Part shown: piece after piece, positions 40,937 through 50,063 of the stretch
How positions within the stretch are numbered: position 1 is the stretch's first letter
Layout of the letters: every line of letters begins with the position of its first letter
DNA from: an uncultured Bacteroidales bacterium
GTDB taxonomy: Bacteria; Bacteroidota; Bacteroidia; Bacteroidales; UBA932
Length of the DNA: 64,000 bases
Assembly: GCA_944325495.1 (NCBI GenBank)
Contig: CALVAD010000003.1
Location: forward strand, 62,001 to 126,000
Direction: 5' to 3'
Position numbers and translations under genes: made by a program
Notes under the pieces: model-generated
Databases searched by the model: none
Told to the model about the DNA's origin: nothing
Seen by the model: the letters and a program-made list of their open reading frames with translations, nothing else

Positions 40937-43810
40937 TTATTCTGCTATGGCAGCCATCGGGGTCAGCGTCACGGGGCCGAGCAGTCCGGAGTCTACCGTG
41001 TCCCAGCCGGCGGCGGTGAAATAGCCGTCAGCTCCGCGGTCTTCGGGCAGCCTCGCCTGCATGTTGGCGTTGTAGAATATCTTCCAGGGCTTGCCGTTCC
41101 TGTCCATCCAGGCGATGCGGTTCTCCATCGAGTTGGAGACCCTGACCGTGAGTCTGCCGCCGGTCTGAGCCTGCTCCTGGCTGAGCGTCACCGCGAAGGG
41201 CTGCTTGAACAGAGTTCCGAGACATTCGCCGTCGAGCCATACCGATGCGGTTTCACGCACGTCCCCGAGCTCGAGTTTCCATGCATCGGCGCTGCCTGTC
41301 ACTGCGGGGAGGTCGATGCTGTATTCGGCGGTTCCGCTGAAGACGGCGGCGTCGCTGCCGTATGAGGTCCAGCTGCCGAGCCTGTTCACGGTCCTGGAGG
41401 CAGGAAGTTCGGGGCCGCCCTTGACGAAGCTGACCGTCCAGGTGCCGCTGACGGCTTCAGCTTCGCCCGCTTCGGTGTAGAAACGGTATTCGTCGCCGCT
41501 GTAGCTTCCTGCGAAGGTCTCAAGCAGCAGAGCCTCGTCGGGGAGGAGACGCATGAAGACTTCCTTCCTGCCGTTTCCGGCATCGCGCACCTTTCCGTAG
41601 CCGAACGCGTCGGTCATCGGATTGTAGATTCCTACGGTACCGCATACTGCGTCGAGAGGAATCCAGCCCTGCACGGTCTCGTTTCCAGGATTCTTGACGA
41701 AATAGTATCTGCCACCGTCGTCCTTGATCCTGCTGATGCACTGCAGTCCGGCGTCATACATGGTCTCGCGGGTGATTCCGGCCGTTTCGAGCATTGCATC
41801 CAGATTGTCGGAAACAAAGATGCGTCCCTTGCCGCAGCGGGCTGAACTTATGCCGTTTTCGCTGGTGAATTCCAGGCCGTCCTTGAGCCCGGCGAGCGTC
41901 CTGCGGTTCTCCTCGAGATCCACGAGTCCGGGAACGTCCTCGGGCAGTTCATTCTCGATTATGACAGTCGCTCCCTTGCCGGCGAGTTCCACGAGCCTTG
42001 AGAAGGTTTCCACCAGCATCTGCTCGCATTCGGGTATTATGATGGCTGAGTAGCTGCTTCCTGCACCCGTGACTATCTTGCCGTCCTTGACGGACACATT
42101 CTCCGAAAGCATCCTGTCGCTGATGTAGTCCCAGGTGTAGCCCTTGTCGTAAAGATAGGAGGCGGATTCCCCGATAGCGCTCTGCGCCGGAGTGTTCTGG
42201 GTCATGTGGAAGAGCAGGGAGTTGCGCGCCGGCTGCGAAAGCAGGTCGGTCGCGTCGAAGAACAGGAGCAGGTCATTGTCGGGCTTTCCGGCCTGCATGA
42301 AGGACTGGCAGCGCGCGACATATTTGTTGAGCGCGGCGAAGTCTGTCCAGAAGCTGTTGTTGGGCTGGAAGTGCACGGCGGCATAGAAGAGCCAGCCCGG
42401 CCAGGGGGCGTCATTGGGCGACATGCAGGTGCCGTGGTAGAAGATATGGTTCACTCCCGAAAGCAGGTAGGTGTCCATGGCTGTCTTGACATCTCCGAGG
42501 TTCGAGCGGAAATGCTCGTTCAGCCATGTGGCGGATTCTGAAGAAGTCAGCTGCTTGTCGCAGACATGGGCGGCCGAAGAGGCGGTCTTCATTCCGATTA
42601 TGCTGCGTCCTTCGGTTTCGGGCACGTCGCTGACCGAATAGAGGTCGAGTATGTTGGCGGGGGAGCCGTGGGCCTGGTTGCGTATTCCCTTGCCCTGCTT
42701 CGCCGCCCATTCCTGCCACATCATCGAGTATTTCTCAAGCAGCAGTTCGCCTATCGTGGTACGGTAGTCGAAAAGAACGCGGCTCGCCAAATCCTTGTCA
42801 CCGCCCTTGCCGAGCAGGTCGAGCATGTAGGGCCTGAGGTCATAGCCGCGGCGGGCCTGGAATTCATCGAAGAAACCTTCGGTCCAGTCAGAGTCGCCGA
42901 CGGCATCGTCGACTTCGTAGGAGTCGTTGAAATAGTAGCGTATCCCGCTCACGTCGTAGCCTTTGAACGCCTCGTCGAACTTCGCGAGGTAGCGGGTGAT
43001 GGCGTCGCCCGAGAAATGGTCGATCACGTCTCCTTCACCTCCGGGGCCGGCGCGCTCTACCATCTTGCCGTGCCATCCGAGGAACATCGCGCAGACCGTC
43101 CAGTCGCCCTCGGGGGCTGTCCAGCCGAGGCTTCCGTCCTCTCCGACCAGGGAGGTCAGATCTTCATACTGCCCGTCGGCACCGTAGGCCGCCACCGCGA
43201 TGAGCGGCAGGGAGAGGGGATAGCGAACCTGTTCGAAGGCATACTGCTGGAGGCTGTCATTGGCGGCGATGGGATATTCGAGTTTCGAGATGTCCGTCTT
43301 CTTTCCGAGACTGCGCACCATGGGCTTCTCGACATATTCTATCTTGTCTTCGAGCCTTTCCCCGCCTTCGAGCTTCCATGTCCTGGTCGCGAGATAGCGG
43401 CAGGCATAGTCGGGAGTCACCCAGGGACCGCCGAACGGCCATCCGGAGGCGTTGGCGAGGTCGATGCCGAGACCTTTGCCGACGGCTTCGTCAAGGGTGT
43501 AGGTGAACAGTTCCATCCATTCGGGGGACAGGTAGTCGAGATATTTGTCCTCGTAGCCTTTGGCTCCGTAGATGGTGGTTACTTCCAGTCCTCCGAGACC
43601 GGCTTCGGAATATCTGGTGAGCATGGTGTCTATGTCGGCCTTGCCGACGGCGCTTGCCGGCCACCACCAGCGTGACCAGGGCTTGTTCTGCGCCGTGATT
43701 TCGGGCCAGCCGAGCTCTCCGGTTTCAGGAACGGACGAACCGCCTCTTCCGGAGCATGCGGCAAGAGCCAGAGACAGTCCGGCCGCAAGCACAAGGGGAA
43801 TCTTTTTCAT
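40937..43810 (-). CDS. GH106-type glycoside hydrolase lipoprotein (alpha-L-rhamnosidase-like)
   Basis: 957 aa. The lipoprotein signal ends LAAC (residues 16-19), so it is lipid-anchored, probably outward. The opening of the mature protein, WSRWWWPASAVGKADIDTML followed by GLGGLEVTTIYGAKGYE, and GIDLANASGWPFGGPWVTP are typical of GH106 rhamnosidase-like enzymes of Bacteroidetes, which have a TIM-barrel followed by beta-sandwich domains (the C-terminal part has WKLELGDVRETASVWLDG, a galactose-binding-like sandwich). It is expected to cleave alpha-L-rhamnose from plant polysaccharides such as RG-I or RG-II. No SusC/SusD pair or other glycosidases stand next to it. Confidence 0.83.
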   Translation of the reverse strand: MKKIPLVLAAGLSLALAACSGRGGSSVPETGELGWPEITAQNKPWSRWWWPASAVGKADIDTMLTRYSEAGLGGLEVTTIYGAKGYEDKYLDYLSPEWMELFTYTLDEAVGKGLGIDLANASGWPFGGPWVTPDYACRYLATRTWKLEGGERLEDKIEYVEKPMVRSLGKKTDISKLEYPIAANDSLQQYAFEQVRYPLSLPLIAVAAYGADGQYEDLTSLVGEDGSLGWTAPEGDWTVCAMFLGWHGKMVERAGPGGEGDVIDHFSGDAITRYLAKFDEAFKGYDVSGIRYYFNDSYEVDDAVGDSDWTEGFFDEFQARRGYDLRPYMLDLLGKGGDKDLASRVLFDYRTTIGELLLEKYSMMWQEWAAKQGKGIRNQAHGSPANILDLYSVSDVPETEGRSIIGMKTASSAAHVCDKQLTSSESATWLNEHFRSNLGDVKTAMDTYLLSGVNHIFYHGTCMSPNDAPWPGWLFYAAVHFQPNNSFWTDFAALNKYVARCQSFMQAGKPDNDLLLFFDATDLLSQPARNSLLFHMTQNTPAQSAIGESASYLYDKGYTWDYISDRMLSENVSVKDGKIVTGAGSSYSAIIIPECEQMLVETFSRLVELAGKGATVIIENELPEDVPGLVDLEENRRTLAGLKDGLEFTSENGISSARCGKGRIFVSDNLDAMLETAGITRETMYDAGLQCISRIKDDGGRYYFVKNPGNETVQGWIPLDAVCGTVGIYNPMTDAFGYGKVRDAGNGRKEVFMRLLPDEALLLETFAGSYSGDEYRFYTEAGEAEAVSGTWTVSFVKGGPELPASRTVNRLGSWTSYGSDAAVFSGTAEYSIDLPAVTGSADAWKLELGDVRETASVWLDGECLGTLFKQPFAVTLSQEQAQTGGRLTVRVSNSMENRIAWMDRNGKPWKIFYNANMQARLPEDRGADGYFTAAGWDTVDSGLLGPVTLTPMAAIAE

Positions 43811-43840
43811 GATTGAATGATTATTAGCGGATTATGGTGA

Positions 43841-45460
43841 TTATTCTTTTTTCCCTGCCTTGAGTTTCATGGCCGCTTTCACGAATGCCGTGAAGATGGG
43901 CTGCGGGTGCTCCGGAGTGCTCTTGAATTCGGGGTGGAACTGTACGCCGATGAAGAAAGGATGCGAGGGCAGTTCCATGACTTCGACGAGTCCGGTCTGC
44001 GGGTTGCGTCCGGAAGCGACCATGCCGGCCTTCTCGAATTCCGGAAGGAAGTCGGAATTGAATTCATAGCGGTGCCTGTGACGCTCGGAGATGAGCCCGG
44101 TTCCGTAGATGTCGTAGATTTTCGAGCCTTTCCTGAGTTCGCACTCATAGGCTCCGAGCCGCATCGTGCCGCCCTTTATGGTGGTGGACTTCTGGTCCTC
44201 CATGAGGTCGATTACCGGGTGCTCCGTCTTTGAGGTGACTTCGGTCGAGCAGGCGTCGCTCCATCCGAGCACGTGCCTTGCGAACTCGACCACGCACATC
44301 TGCATGCCGAGGCATATTCCGAAGAAGGGTATGCCGTTCTCCCTTGCATACTTGATTGCGGAAATCTTGCCTTCGAGCCCGCGCTCGCCGAATCCGGGCG
44401 CCACGAGGATTCCGTCGGCTTTTCCTATCACTTCGGCGGCGTTCTCGTCGTCGAGATGCTCGCTGTGCACCGTGTGGACGTTCACCTTGCACTCGTTTGC
44501 CGCTCCGGCGTGAACGAAGGATTCAAGTATGGACTTGTAGGCGTCCTGAAGTTCCACATATTTGCCTACGAGGGCTATGTCGATTTCGGACTTGGGGTTC
44601 TTGAGCTTGTCAAGGAAGGCGTTCCATGCGCGCATGTCGGGCTGCGCGAAGTTGTCGATCTGGAGATGGCGCACCACGAGCTCGTCGAGGTGTTCCTCGT
44701 GCATGTTGAGAGGTACCTGATAGATGCTCCATGCGTCGATGGATTGTATGACATGTCCGGGCTTCACGTTGCCGAACATTGCGATTTTCTTGCGTATTTC
44801 GGGGGTCAGCGGGTGCTCGGTGCGGCAGACGATGATGTCAGGCTGCACTCCGGACTGCTGGAGCATCTGCACGGAATGCTGGGTGGGCTTGGTCTTGAGC
44901 TCCTTTGCCGCGCTGAGGTAAGGCACGAGCGTCAGGTGGATGGACAGGCAGTCCTCCTCGGGCAGCTCCCACTGGAGCTGGCGCACCGCCTCGACGAAGG
45001 GCTGGGATTCCATATCGCCTATGGTTCCGCCGATTTCGGTGATGATCACGTCATATCTGCCGGTCTTGCCGAGCAGCAGCATGCGGCGCTTGATCTCATC
45101 GGTGATGTGGGGGATGATCTGCACGGTCTTGCCCAGATATGCGCCTTCGCGCTCCTTGGTTATGACGGTGTAGTATATCTTGCCCGTGGTGACATTGTTG
45201 GCCTTGGAAGTGTGGACTCCGAGGAAGCGCTCGTAGTGGCCGAGGTCGAGGTCGGTCTCGGCTCCGTCCTCCGTGACATAGCACTCGCCGTGCTCATAGG
45301 GATTCAGAGTCCCCGGATCGACGTTGATGTAGGGGTCGAACTTCTGGATCGTGACGCTCAGGCCTCTTGCCTGAAGGAGTTTTGCTAGAGATGCGGCGAT
45401 AATGCCCTTGCCCAGAGATGAGGCAACTCCGCCCGTGACGAAAATATACTTTGTGTCCAT
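43841..45460 (-). CDS. pyrG: CTP synthase
   Basis: 539 aa from ATG 45460 (MDTKYIFVTGGVASSLGKGI); the frame extends upstream only as non-coding sequence of the divergent gene. The amidoligase part carries TGGVASSLGKG, DPYINVDPGTLNPYEHGE and EIGGTIGDMES. The glutaminase domain has GFGERGLEGK, the nucleophile in FFGICLGMQM, and the His-Glu pair in GVQFHPEFKS. It makes CTP from UTP, ATP and glutamine. Confidence 0.97.
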   Translation of the reverse strand: MDTKYIFVTGGVASSLGKGIIAASLAKLLQARGLSVTIQKFDPYINVDPGTLNPYEHGECYVTEDGAETDLDLGHYERFLGVHTSKANNVTTGKIYYTVITKEREGAYLGKTVQIIPHITDEIKRRMLLLGKTGRYDVIITEIGGTIGDMESQPFVEAVRQLQWELPEEDCLSIHLTLVPYLSAAKELKTKPTQHSVQMLQQSGVQPDIIVCRTEHPLTPEIRKKIAMFGNVKPGHVIQSIDAWSIYQVPLNMHEEHLDELVVRHLQIDNFAQPDMRAWNAFLDKLKNPKSEIDIALVGKYVELQDAYKSILESFVHAGAANECKVNVHTVHSEHLDDENAAEVIGKADGILVAPGFGERGLEGKISAIKYARENGIPFFGICLGMQMCVVEFARHVLGWSDACSTEVTSKTEHPVIDLMEDQKSTTIKGGTMRLGAYECELRKGSKIYDIYGTGLISERHRHRYEFNSDFLPEFEKAGMVASGRNPQTGLVEVMELPSHPFFIGVQFHPEFKSTPEHPQPIFTAFVKAAMKLKAGKKE

Positions 45461-45469
45461 AACGGGATG

Positions 45470-45477
45470 CAAAGATA
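45470..45477 (-). promoter_or_regulatory. -7 box of pyrG
   Basis: TATCTTTG on the minus strand, 9 nt before the pyrG start. It lies back to back with the promoter of the next gene; the two boxes are only 11 bp apart. Confidence 0.7.
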
Positions 45478-45488
45478 ATAAAACTTCG

Positions 45489-45496
45489 TAACTTCG
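45489..45496 (+). promoter_or_regulatory. -7 box of glutamine cyclotransferase gene
   Basis: TAACTTCG, one base off consensus, with only 5 nt to the ATG. Its upstream (-33) region must overlap the pyrG promoter. Confidence 0.5.
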
Positions 45497-45501
45497 CGGA
45501 C

Positions 45502-46278
45502 ATGGAAATGAAAAGGATTTTTTGGGGTCTGCTGCTTCCGGCCGCCATCTGTCTCGGGAGCTGCGCCGGCTGCTCGGCAAGGACCAGGGAATATAAGGTC
45601 GAAGTCGTCAGGGAATATGCCCACGACACCGGGGCCTACACCCAGGGCCTTTTCTTTGACGGCGGCAAGCTCTACGAGAGCACGGGGCAGTACGGCGAGT
45701 CTTCGCTGCGGATCGTGGATCTGGAGTCGGGAAAGGTGGAGCGCCGCCTGGATTTCGCGCGCAAGTATTTCGTGGAGGGCTCGGTGGTTCTGGACGGAAA
45801 GCTTTATGTGCTGACATGGACCAACAGGGTCGCGTATGTCTATGACGCGGCGACCCTTGAATACGAGGGGGCGTATTCCTATCCGCGCGACGGCTGGGGG
45901 CTCACGACCGACGGGAAGTCGCTGATAGCTTCCGACGGCTCTTCGAGGCTGTATTTCCTGTCCCCGGAGCTCAAGCTGGAGCGCAGCCTGAATGTCAAGC
46001 TGGACGGCCGCCCGCTTCGCAATCTCAATGAGCTTGAGTGGGTGGAGGGAAAGATCTGGGCCAATGTCTACCTAACGGACATGATTGTGATAATCAATCC
46101 TGAAGACGGCACCGTCGAGGCTTCGGTGGACTGTTCGGGCCTGCTGCCAGGTAGCCTCCGCACCCGCGACACCGACGTGCTCAACGGCATCGCCCTCGAT
46201 CCGGCCACCGGCAAGATCTACCTTACCGGCAAGTACTGGCCGCGGCTCTACGAGGTGAAATTGAAAGAGAAGAAGTAA
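45502..46278 (+). CDS. Glutaminyl-peptide cyclotransferase, lipoprotein
   Basis: 258 aa with a lipoprotein signal (LGSC, residues 18-21). The five-bladed propeller fold of plant-type glutamine cyclotransferases is visible in EYAHDTGAYTQGLFFDGGKLYESTGQYGESS, VLTWTNRVAYVYDAATLE, GWGLTTDGKSLIASDGSSRL, NELEWVEGKIWANVYLTD and VLNGIALDPATGKIYLTGKYWPRLYEV. It turns N-terminal Gln of exported proteins into pyroglutamate. In Bacteroidales many proteins begin with Gln after signal peptidase cleavage, which fits a lipid-anchored envelope enzyme. Confidence 0.92.
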   Translation: MEMKRIFWGLLLPAAICLGSCAGCSARTREYKVEVVREYAHDTGAYTQGLFFDGGKLYESTGQYGESSLRIVDLESGKVERRLDFARKYFVEGSVVLDGKLYVLTWTNRVAYVYDAATLEYEGAYSYPRDGWGLTTDGKSLIASDGSSRLYFLSPELKLERSLNVKLDGRPLRNLNELEWVEGKIWANVYLTDMIVIINPEDGTVEASVDCSGLLPGSLRTRDTDVLNGIALDPATGKIYLTGKYWPRLYEVKLKEKK

Positions 46279-46296
46279 AAGTCATATTGCGATTGA

Positions 46297-46366
46297 CCGG
46301 AGGCAGTGTGCGCCGGAGGAGGCTTTTCCCTGTTTCATCGCCTCCTCCGGCGCACACTGCCTCCGG
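46297..46366 (-). repeat. Class B hairpin element, copy B2
   Basis: Perfect 26-bp arms (46297-46322 and 46341-46366) around an 18-nt loop. Read on the minus strand the loop is CGATGAAACAGGGAAAAG, close to the 3' end of the class A core (CGATGAAGCGTAGCGGAA). It lies between convergent genes, with no T-tract. Confidence 0.82.
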
Positions 46367-46379
46367 CTGCCGCACTTTA

Positions 46380-48119
46380 TTATGGTGTCTCGACTATCCG
46401 TTGTCTTTCCGACATTCTGGCGAACCAGCCGCCGGCCTTCCTGAGTTCTTCGGGAGAACCGCATTCGGTAACATGCCCGTCTTCGATGACAACGACTTTG
46501 TCGGTGTCGGCAATCGTGCGCATGCGGTGGGCTATGACGAGGACGGTCTTGTCTTTCACCAGTTCCGACAACCCGGCCTGTATTTTTGTTTCGTTCTCCA
46601 CGTCCAGAGATGCCGTGGCTTCGTCAAGCAGCACTATCGGAGCGTTCTTGAGCATGGCCCGTGCTATCGATATCCTCTGACGCTCGCCTCCGGAGAGCGT
46701 GTCGCCGTTCTCTCCGATCACTGTCCGGTAGCCGTCAGGCATCTTTGACACGAACTCGTCACATTGCGCGAGCCTTGCGGCCCGAAGCACCTCTTCGTCG
46801 CTGGCGCTCCGACGGCCGATGCGGATGTTTTCCATAACGGAAGCGTTGAAAAGCACGACGTCCTGGAATACCACGGAATAGTATTTCAGCAGAGTCTCGG
46901 GATCTATCTTGCTGATGTCCTGGCCGCCGAGGGTGATGACACCTCCGTTTATGTCCCAGAATCTTGCGGCAAGTTTCACGGCGGTGCTCTTTCCGCTTCC
47001 TGAGGGTCCGACAATGGCCGTAGTCTCTCCCTGCCGTGCGGTGAACGATACATTCTCGAGCACCTGCTTCCCCTCCTCGTATGCGAAGCTGACATTCCTG
47101 AATTCGATGTCGAAGTCTTCAGGGCTGAAGTCCCGGCTTCCTCCCTGGCTGGGCATGGCCTCCATCTCTTTCATCCGGTCTATGCGGACATCAAGGTAGA
47201 ACAGGGCGGCGAGATTGTTCAGGACCTCGTCGATCGGCGAGTAGATGCGTGAGCCGAGCACGAGTATCACGAGCCAGGTGAACAGATCCAGGGACCCTCG
47301 TGACAGCATGGCCGCACCGACGATGATGACGCTGGCGAGTCCAAGTTTAAGTACGCTCTGGGCTCCGTTCACAAGAACGCCAAGCAGGAGTTCTCCGCGG
47401 GTCTGGTCACGCTCGTATGTATCAATCTTGTCATAAAGCCCGTTTAGATATTCCGGTTCACGGTTGCATGCCTTGATTTCCTGAATGTTCTCGAGACCCT
47501 CCTGGATCTTTTCGCTGACCGCGCGTTTCTTCAGATAGTTCTCCCTGTTCCTGCGAGACATTGTCTTTTTTGACAGGAGCACCATCAGAAGAGCGACGGG
47601 AACAACCCAGAACAGAGCCAGGGCGAGCTGCCAGTTCCAGAAGAACATGGCCACGGCCACAAGCCCTATGCTGATTAGCGCTGCATATAGCTGGGGGACA
47701 GAATGCGAGAAAGTGTGCTCGAGATCCGTGCAGTCATCCATGATGGTGGATGTCAGGTCTGAGAGGTTCTTCTCTCCGAAGAAGGCCATGGGCAGTTTGC
47801 GCAGCTTCTCGGCGAGGGATACTCTTCTTGCCGCACTCTCGTCATATACTGACGTGTAGGTGCTGTTGTACTGCCGGACACCGATCAGGTAGGTCACCAG
47901 AATGAATGACAGACCAAGCACGACATAGTACACGATGTCTTTTTCCACTTGTGCCCCGGGGTTGAGCGCCGGTCGTATGTAGTCGTCCAGGAAGAGGAAC
48001 ACAAACACGAACGGCAACATGAGAGCAAGGTCGAGCAGAATCGTGAAGGCCACTCCCTTGCAGAAATCTTCGGCTCCCTTTCTGGAAAGCGCGAAACGTC
48101 TTTGAATTTTCCTAAGCAT
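46380..48119 (-). CDS. ABC transporter permease/ATPase, second half of heterodimer
   Basis: 579 aa: six-helix type IV exporter membrane domain (about 1-320) followed by the ATPase. Walker A is VGPSGSGKSTAV, the Q-loop is VVFQDVVLF, the signature is LSGGERQRISIARA, Walker B is IVLLDEATAS, and the H-loop is LVIAHRM. All catalytic residues are present. It overlaps the upstream ABC gene by 8 bp, so the two form a heterodimer. The pair lies opposite the hmu haem operon and shares its regulatory region. Related pairs next to iron-uptake genes move siderophores or porphyrin-type molecules, but the substrate is not known here. Confidence 0.88.
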   Translation of the reverse strand: MLRKIQRRFALSRKGAEDFCKGVAFTILLDLALMLPFVFVFLFLDDYIRPALNPGAQVEKDIVYYVVLGLSFILVTYLIGVRQYNSTYTSVYDESAARRVSLAEKLRKLPMAFFGEKNLSDLTSTIMDDCTDLEHTFSHSVPQLYAALISIGLVAVAMFFWNWQLALALFWVVPVALLMVLLSKKTMSRRNRENYLKKRAVSEKIQEGLENIQEIKACNREPEYLNGLYDKIDTYERDQTRGELLLGVLVNGAQSVLKLGLASVIIVGAAMLSRGSLDLFTWLVILVLGSRIYSPIDEVLNNLAALFYLDVRIDRMKEMEAMPSQGGSRDFSPEDFDIEFRNVSFAYEEGKQVLENVSFTARQGETTAIVGPSGSGKSTAVKLAARFWDINGGVITLGGQDISKIDPETLLKYYSVVFQDVVLFNASVMENIRIGRRSASDEEVLRAARLAQCDEFVSKMPDGYRTVIGENGDTLSGGERQRISIARAMLKNAPIVLLDEATASLDVENETKIQAGLSELVKDKTVLVIAHRMRTIADTDKVVVIEDGHVTECGSPEELRKAGGWFARMSERQRIVETP

Positions 48120-49887
48120 ATTCTGTTTCCTTTTTTCCTAATGTCCAGTTTACGCTGCGGCGGTACTCATCCCACATTCTTGAGTAGACGCCGCTTTGAT
48201 TTATGAGTTCGGCGTGCGTGCCCTGTTCTGCGATTTTTCCTTTGTCTATTACCAGAATCCTGTCGACGTCCGTCACGCTTGACAGCCTGTGTGCGATCAT
48301 CAGCACGGTTTTTCCTTTGGTAAGCCGGTGCAGCGCCTGCTGTATGAGGTGTTCGTTCTCCGGATCCGCGAAAGCCGTGGCTTCGTCAAGCACTATTATG
48401 GGCGCATTCTTCAGTATGGCGCGGGCGAGAGCTATCCGCTGCTGCTCGCCGCCGGAGAGCCAGGTGCCTTCGGTGCCTATCCTGGTGTCAAGTCCGTCCG
48501 GAAGCCTGTCGATTATCTCCCTGCATTGAGCGGCATCCACGGCCCGTTCAACCTCTTCGAGGCTTGCCTCGGGTCTTCCGTAGCGAATGTTTTCCAGCAG
48601 CGATGTCTTGAAGAGGCGAGTCTGCTGGAAGACGAAGGAGATGTTGTCCATCAGTTCCTGCGGCAATATGTCCCTGACATCGACCCCTCCTATCAGGATA
48701 TGGCCTTCGTCAGCCTCCCAGAATCGCGGGATCAGCCGTGCTATGGTTGTCTTGCCTCCTCCGGATTCGCCTACAAGGGCATAAGTCTTGCCTGCCGGCA
48801 GGCGGAAATCGATTCCGTCCACGGCCTTGACGCATGTTCCGGGATAAGAGAAGGAGACGTTGCGGAACTCTATGTCGCAGTTCTCGGGACTTTTCGGATG
48901 CATGCTGACGCTCAGTTTCGTGTATGACAGGAGATTCTCCAGCCGTCCGACGGCTTCGTCCGCCTGTCCGACCGCCTGGACCAGATACATGCTTTTCATG
49001 ATGCTTGACGAAAAGACGGGGGTGATGAGCACGTAGAACAGGAAGTCGGCGAGCACTGCGGCCCAGTCGTTCCCGTGAGTCATCATAAGAATGGCGACAG
49101 GTGCGAGAAAATATGCGAAGCCGTTGATCATCACGGTATAGAAAGTCATGGGGCGCGTCCAGTTGCGAGTGTAGGCCATGACCATACTGTTGTAGTTCTG
49201 AATGCTGCGGTGGAAGTTCTTGAAAGAATAGATGGTCTGCTGGAACACCTTGACCACAGGTATGCCGCGCACATATTCGACCGCTTCAGTGTTCATCTCC
49301 TCAAGGGAATTCATGTACTTGCGCATGAATTCGCGGCTGGAGGTGTTCATCATGTACATCATTGTCCCTCCTGCGATGATCAGCGGAATCATGCAGGCCA
49401 GTCCGAGCTGCCAGTTGATTGCGAAAATCAGAACCGCGGCGATCACCGGAACGAGCAGGGTAGCGGCGAGATCCGGCAGCTGGTGCGCCAGAAAGGAGTG
49501 GGTGATGCCTGCGTTGTCGTCGATAATCTTGCGTATGCGCCCGCTCGTGGTGCTTTCAAAGAATCCAAGGGGCATTTCTACCACCCTCTTCATAGCGTCC
49601 TTGCGTATGTTGGACTCCACGCGGAAGGCTGCGAGATGCGAGGACATCAGGGCGAGGAAGTATAGAACTACGCCGGAGACCGCTGATACGGCGGCCCATA
49701 CCGCGAAACTTGCGATTCCTCCGCCTTCGGGCAGACTGCCCGGGATAAGCAGCTCCCTGACTATGAACCATATCAGAATGTAGGGAACAAGTCCGGCCAG
49801 CGAGCTTGACGCCGACAGGAGCAGCGACAGAGGGAATAGTATTCTCCTCCCTCCCATATATCGCCTTAGTTTGGATAAGAGACTCAT
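48112..49887 (-). CDS. ABC transporter permease/ATPase, first half of heterodimer
   Basis: 591 aa with an N-terminal six-helix domain (first helix about 17-45) and an ATPase domain with Walker A VGESGGGKTTIA, Q-loop FVFQQTRLF, signature LSGGEQQRIALARA, Walker B IIVLDEATAF and H-loop LMIAHRL. The residue after the Walker B Glu region is FADPENEH, where most exporters have S.D. Its promoter region (a near-consensus -7 box at 49951-49958, minus) overlaps the repeated operator sites shared with the hmu operon. Confidence 0.88.
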   Translation of the reverse strand: MSLLSKLRRYMGGRRILFPLSLLLSASSSLAGLVPYILIWFIVRELLIPGSLPEGGGIASFAVWAAVSAVSGVVLYFLALMSSHLAAFRVESNIRKDAMKRVVEMPLGFFESTTSGRIRKIIDDNAGITHSFLAHQLPDLAATLLVPVIAAVLIFAINWQLGLACMIPLIIAGGTMMYMMNTSSREFMRKYMNSLEEMNTEAVEYVRGIPVVKVFQQTIYSFKNFHRSIQNYNSMVMAYTRNWTRPMTFYTVMINGFAYFLAPVAILMMTHGNDWAAVLADFLFYVLITPVFSSSIMKSMYLVQAVGQADEAVGRLENLLSYTKLSVSMHPKSPENCDIEFRNVSFSYPGTCVKAVDGIDFRLPAGKTYALVGESGGGKTTIARLIPRFWEADEGHILIGGVDVRDILPQELMDNISFVFQQTRLFKTSLLENIRYGRPEASLEEVERAVDAAQCREIIDRLPDGLDTRIGTEGTWLSGGEQQRIALARAILKNAPIIVLDEATAFADPENEHLIQQALHRLTKGKTVLMIAHRLSSVTDVDRILVIDKGKIAEQGTHAELINQSGVYSRMWDEYRRSVNWTLGKKETEYA

Positions 49888-49939
49888 GATATTATGTTTT
49901 TGTGATTTCCGGATGCGAAATTATCAGGCGGCCGCTTAT

Positions 49940-50009
49940 GTGTCAATCCTCAAATATTGTGATTTACGCCGCTGTATGGGCGAAAATACCAACATGTTGT
50001 GATTGACAC
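49940..50009. promoter_or_regulatory. Repeated operator-like sites between ABC and hmu operons
   Basis: Three related sites: GTGTCAATC (49940-49948, inverted), TTGTGATTTACGC (49957-49969) and TTGTGATTGACAC (49997-50009). Sites 1 and 3 form an inverted repeat, and sites 2 and 3 are direct repeats. Site 2 abuts the ABC -7 box and site 3 lies where the hmu -33 element should be. The regulator is not encoded next to them. A Fur- or Crp/Fnr-type factor is an inference. Confidence 0.55.
49951..49958 (-). promoter_or_regulatory. Probable -7 box of ABC transporter operon
   Basis: AATATTTG on the minus strand, one base off TAnnTTTG, about 64 nt before the first ABC gene and touching the second operator-like site. 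Confidence 0.4.
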
Positions 50010-50025
50010 GGCTCCCGGAAATCTT

Positions 50026-50033
50026 CAACTTTG
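50026..50033 (+). promoter_or_regulatory. Probable -7 box of hmu operon
   Basis: CAACTTTG, one base off consensus, 31 nt before the first hmu-operon start. Confidence 0.5.
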
Positions 50034-50063
50034 CAGCCGGAAAAAACATAAAACTCTCAGACC

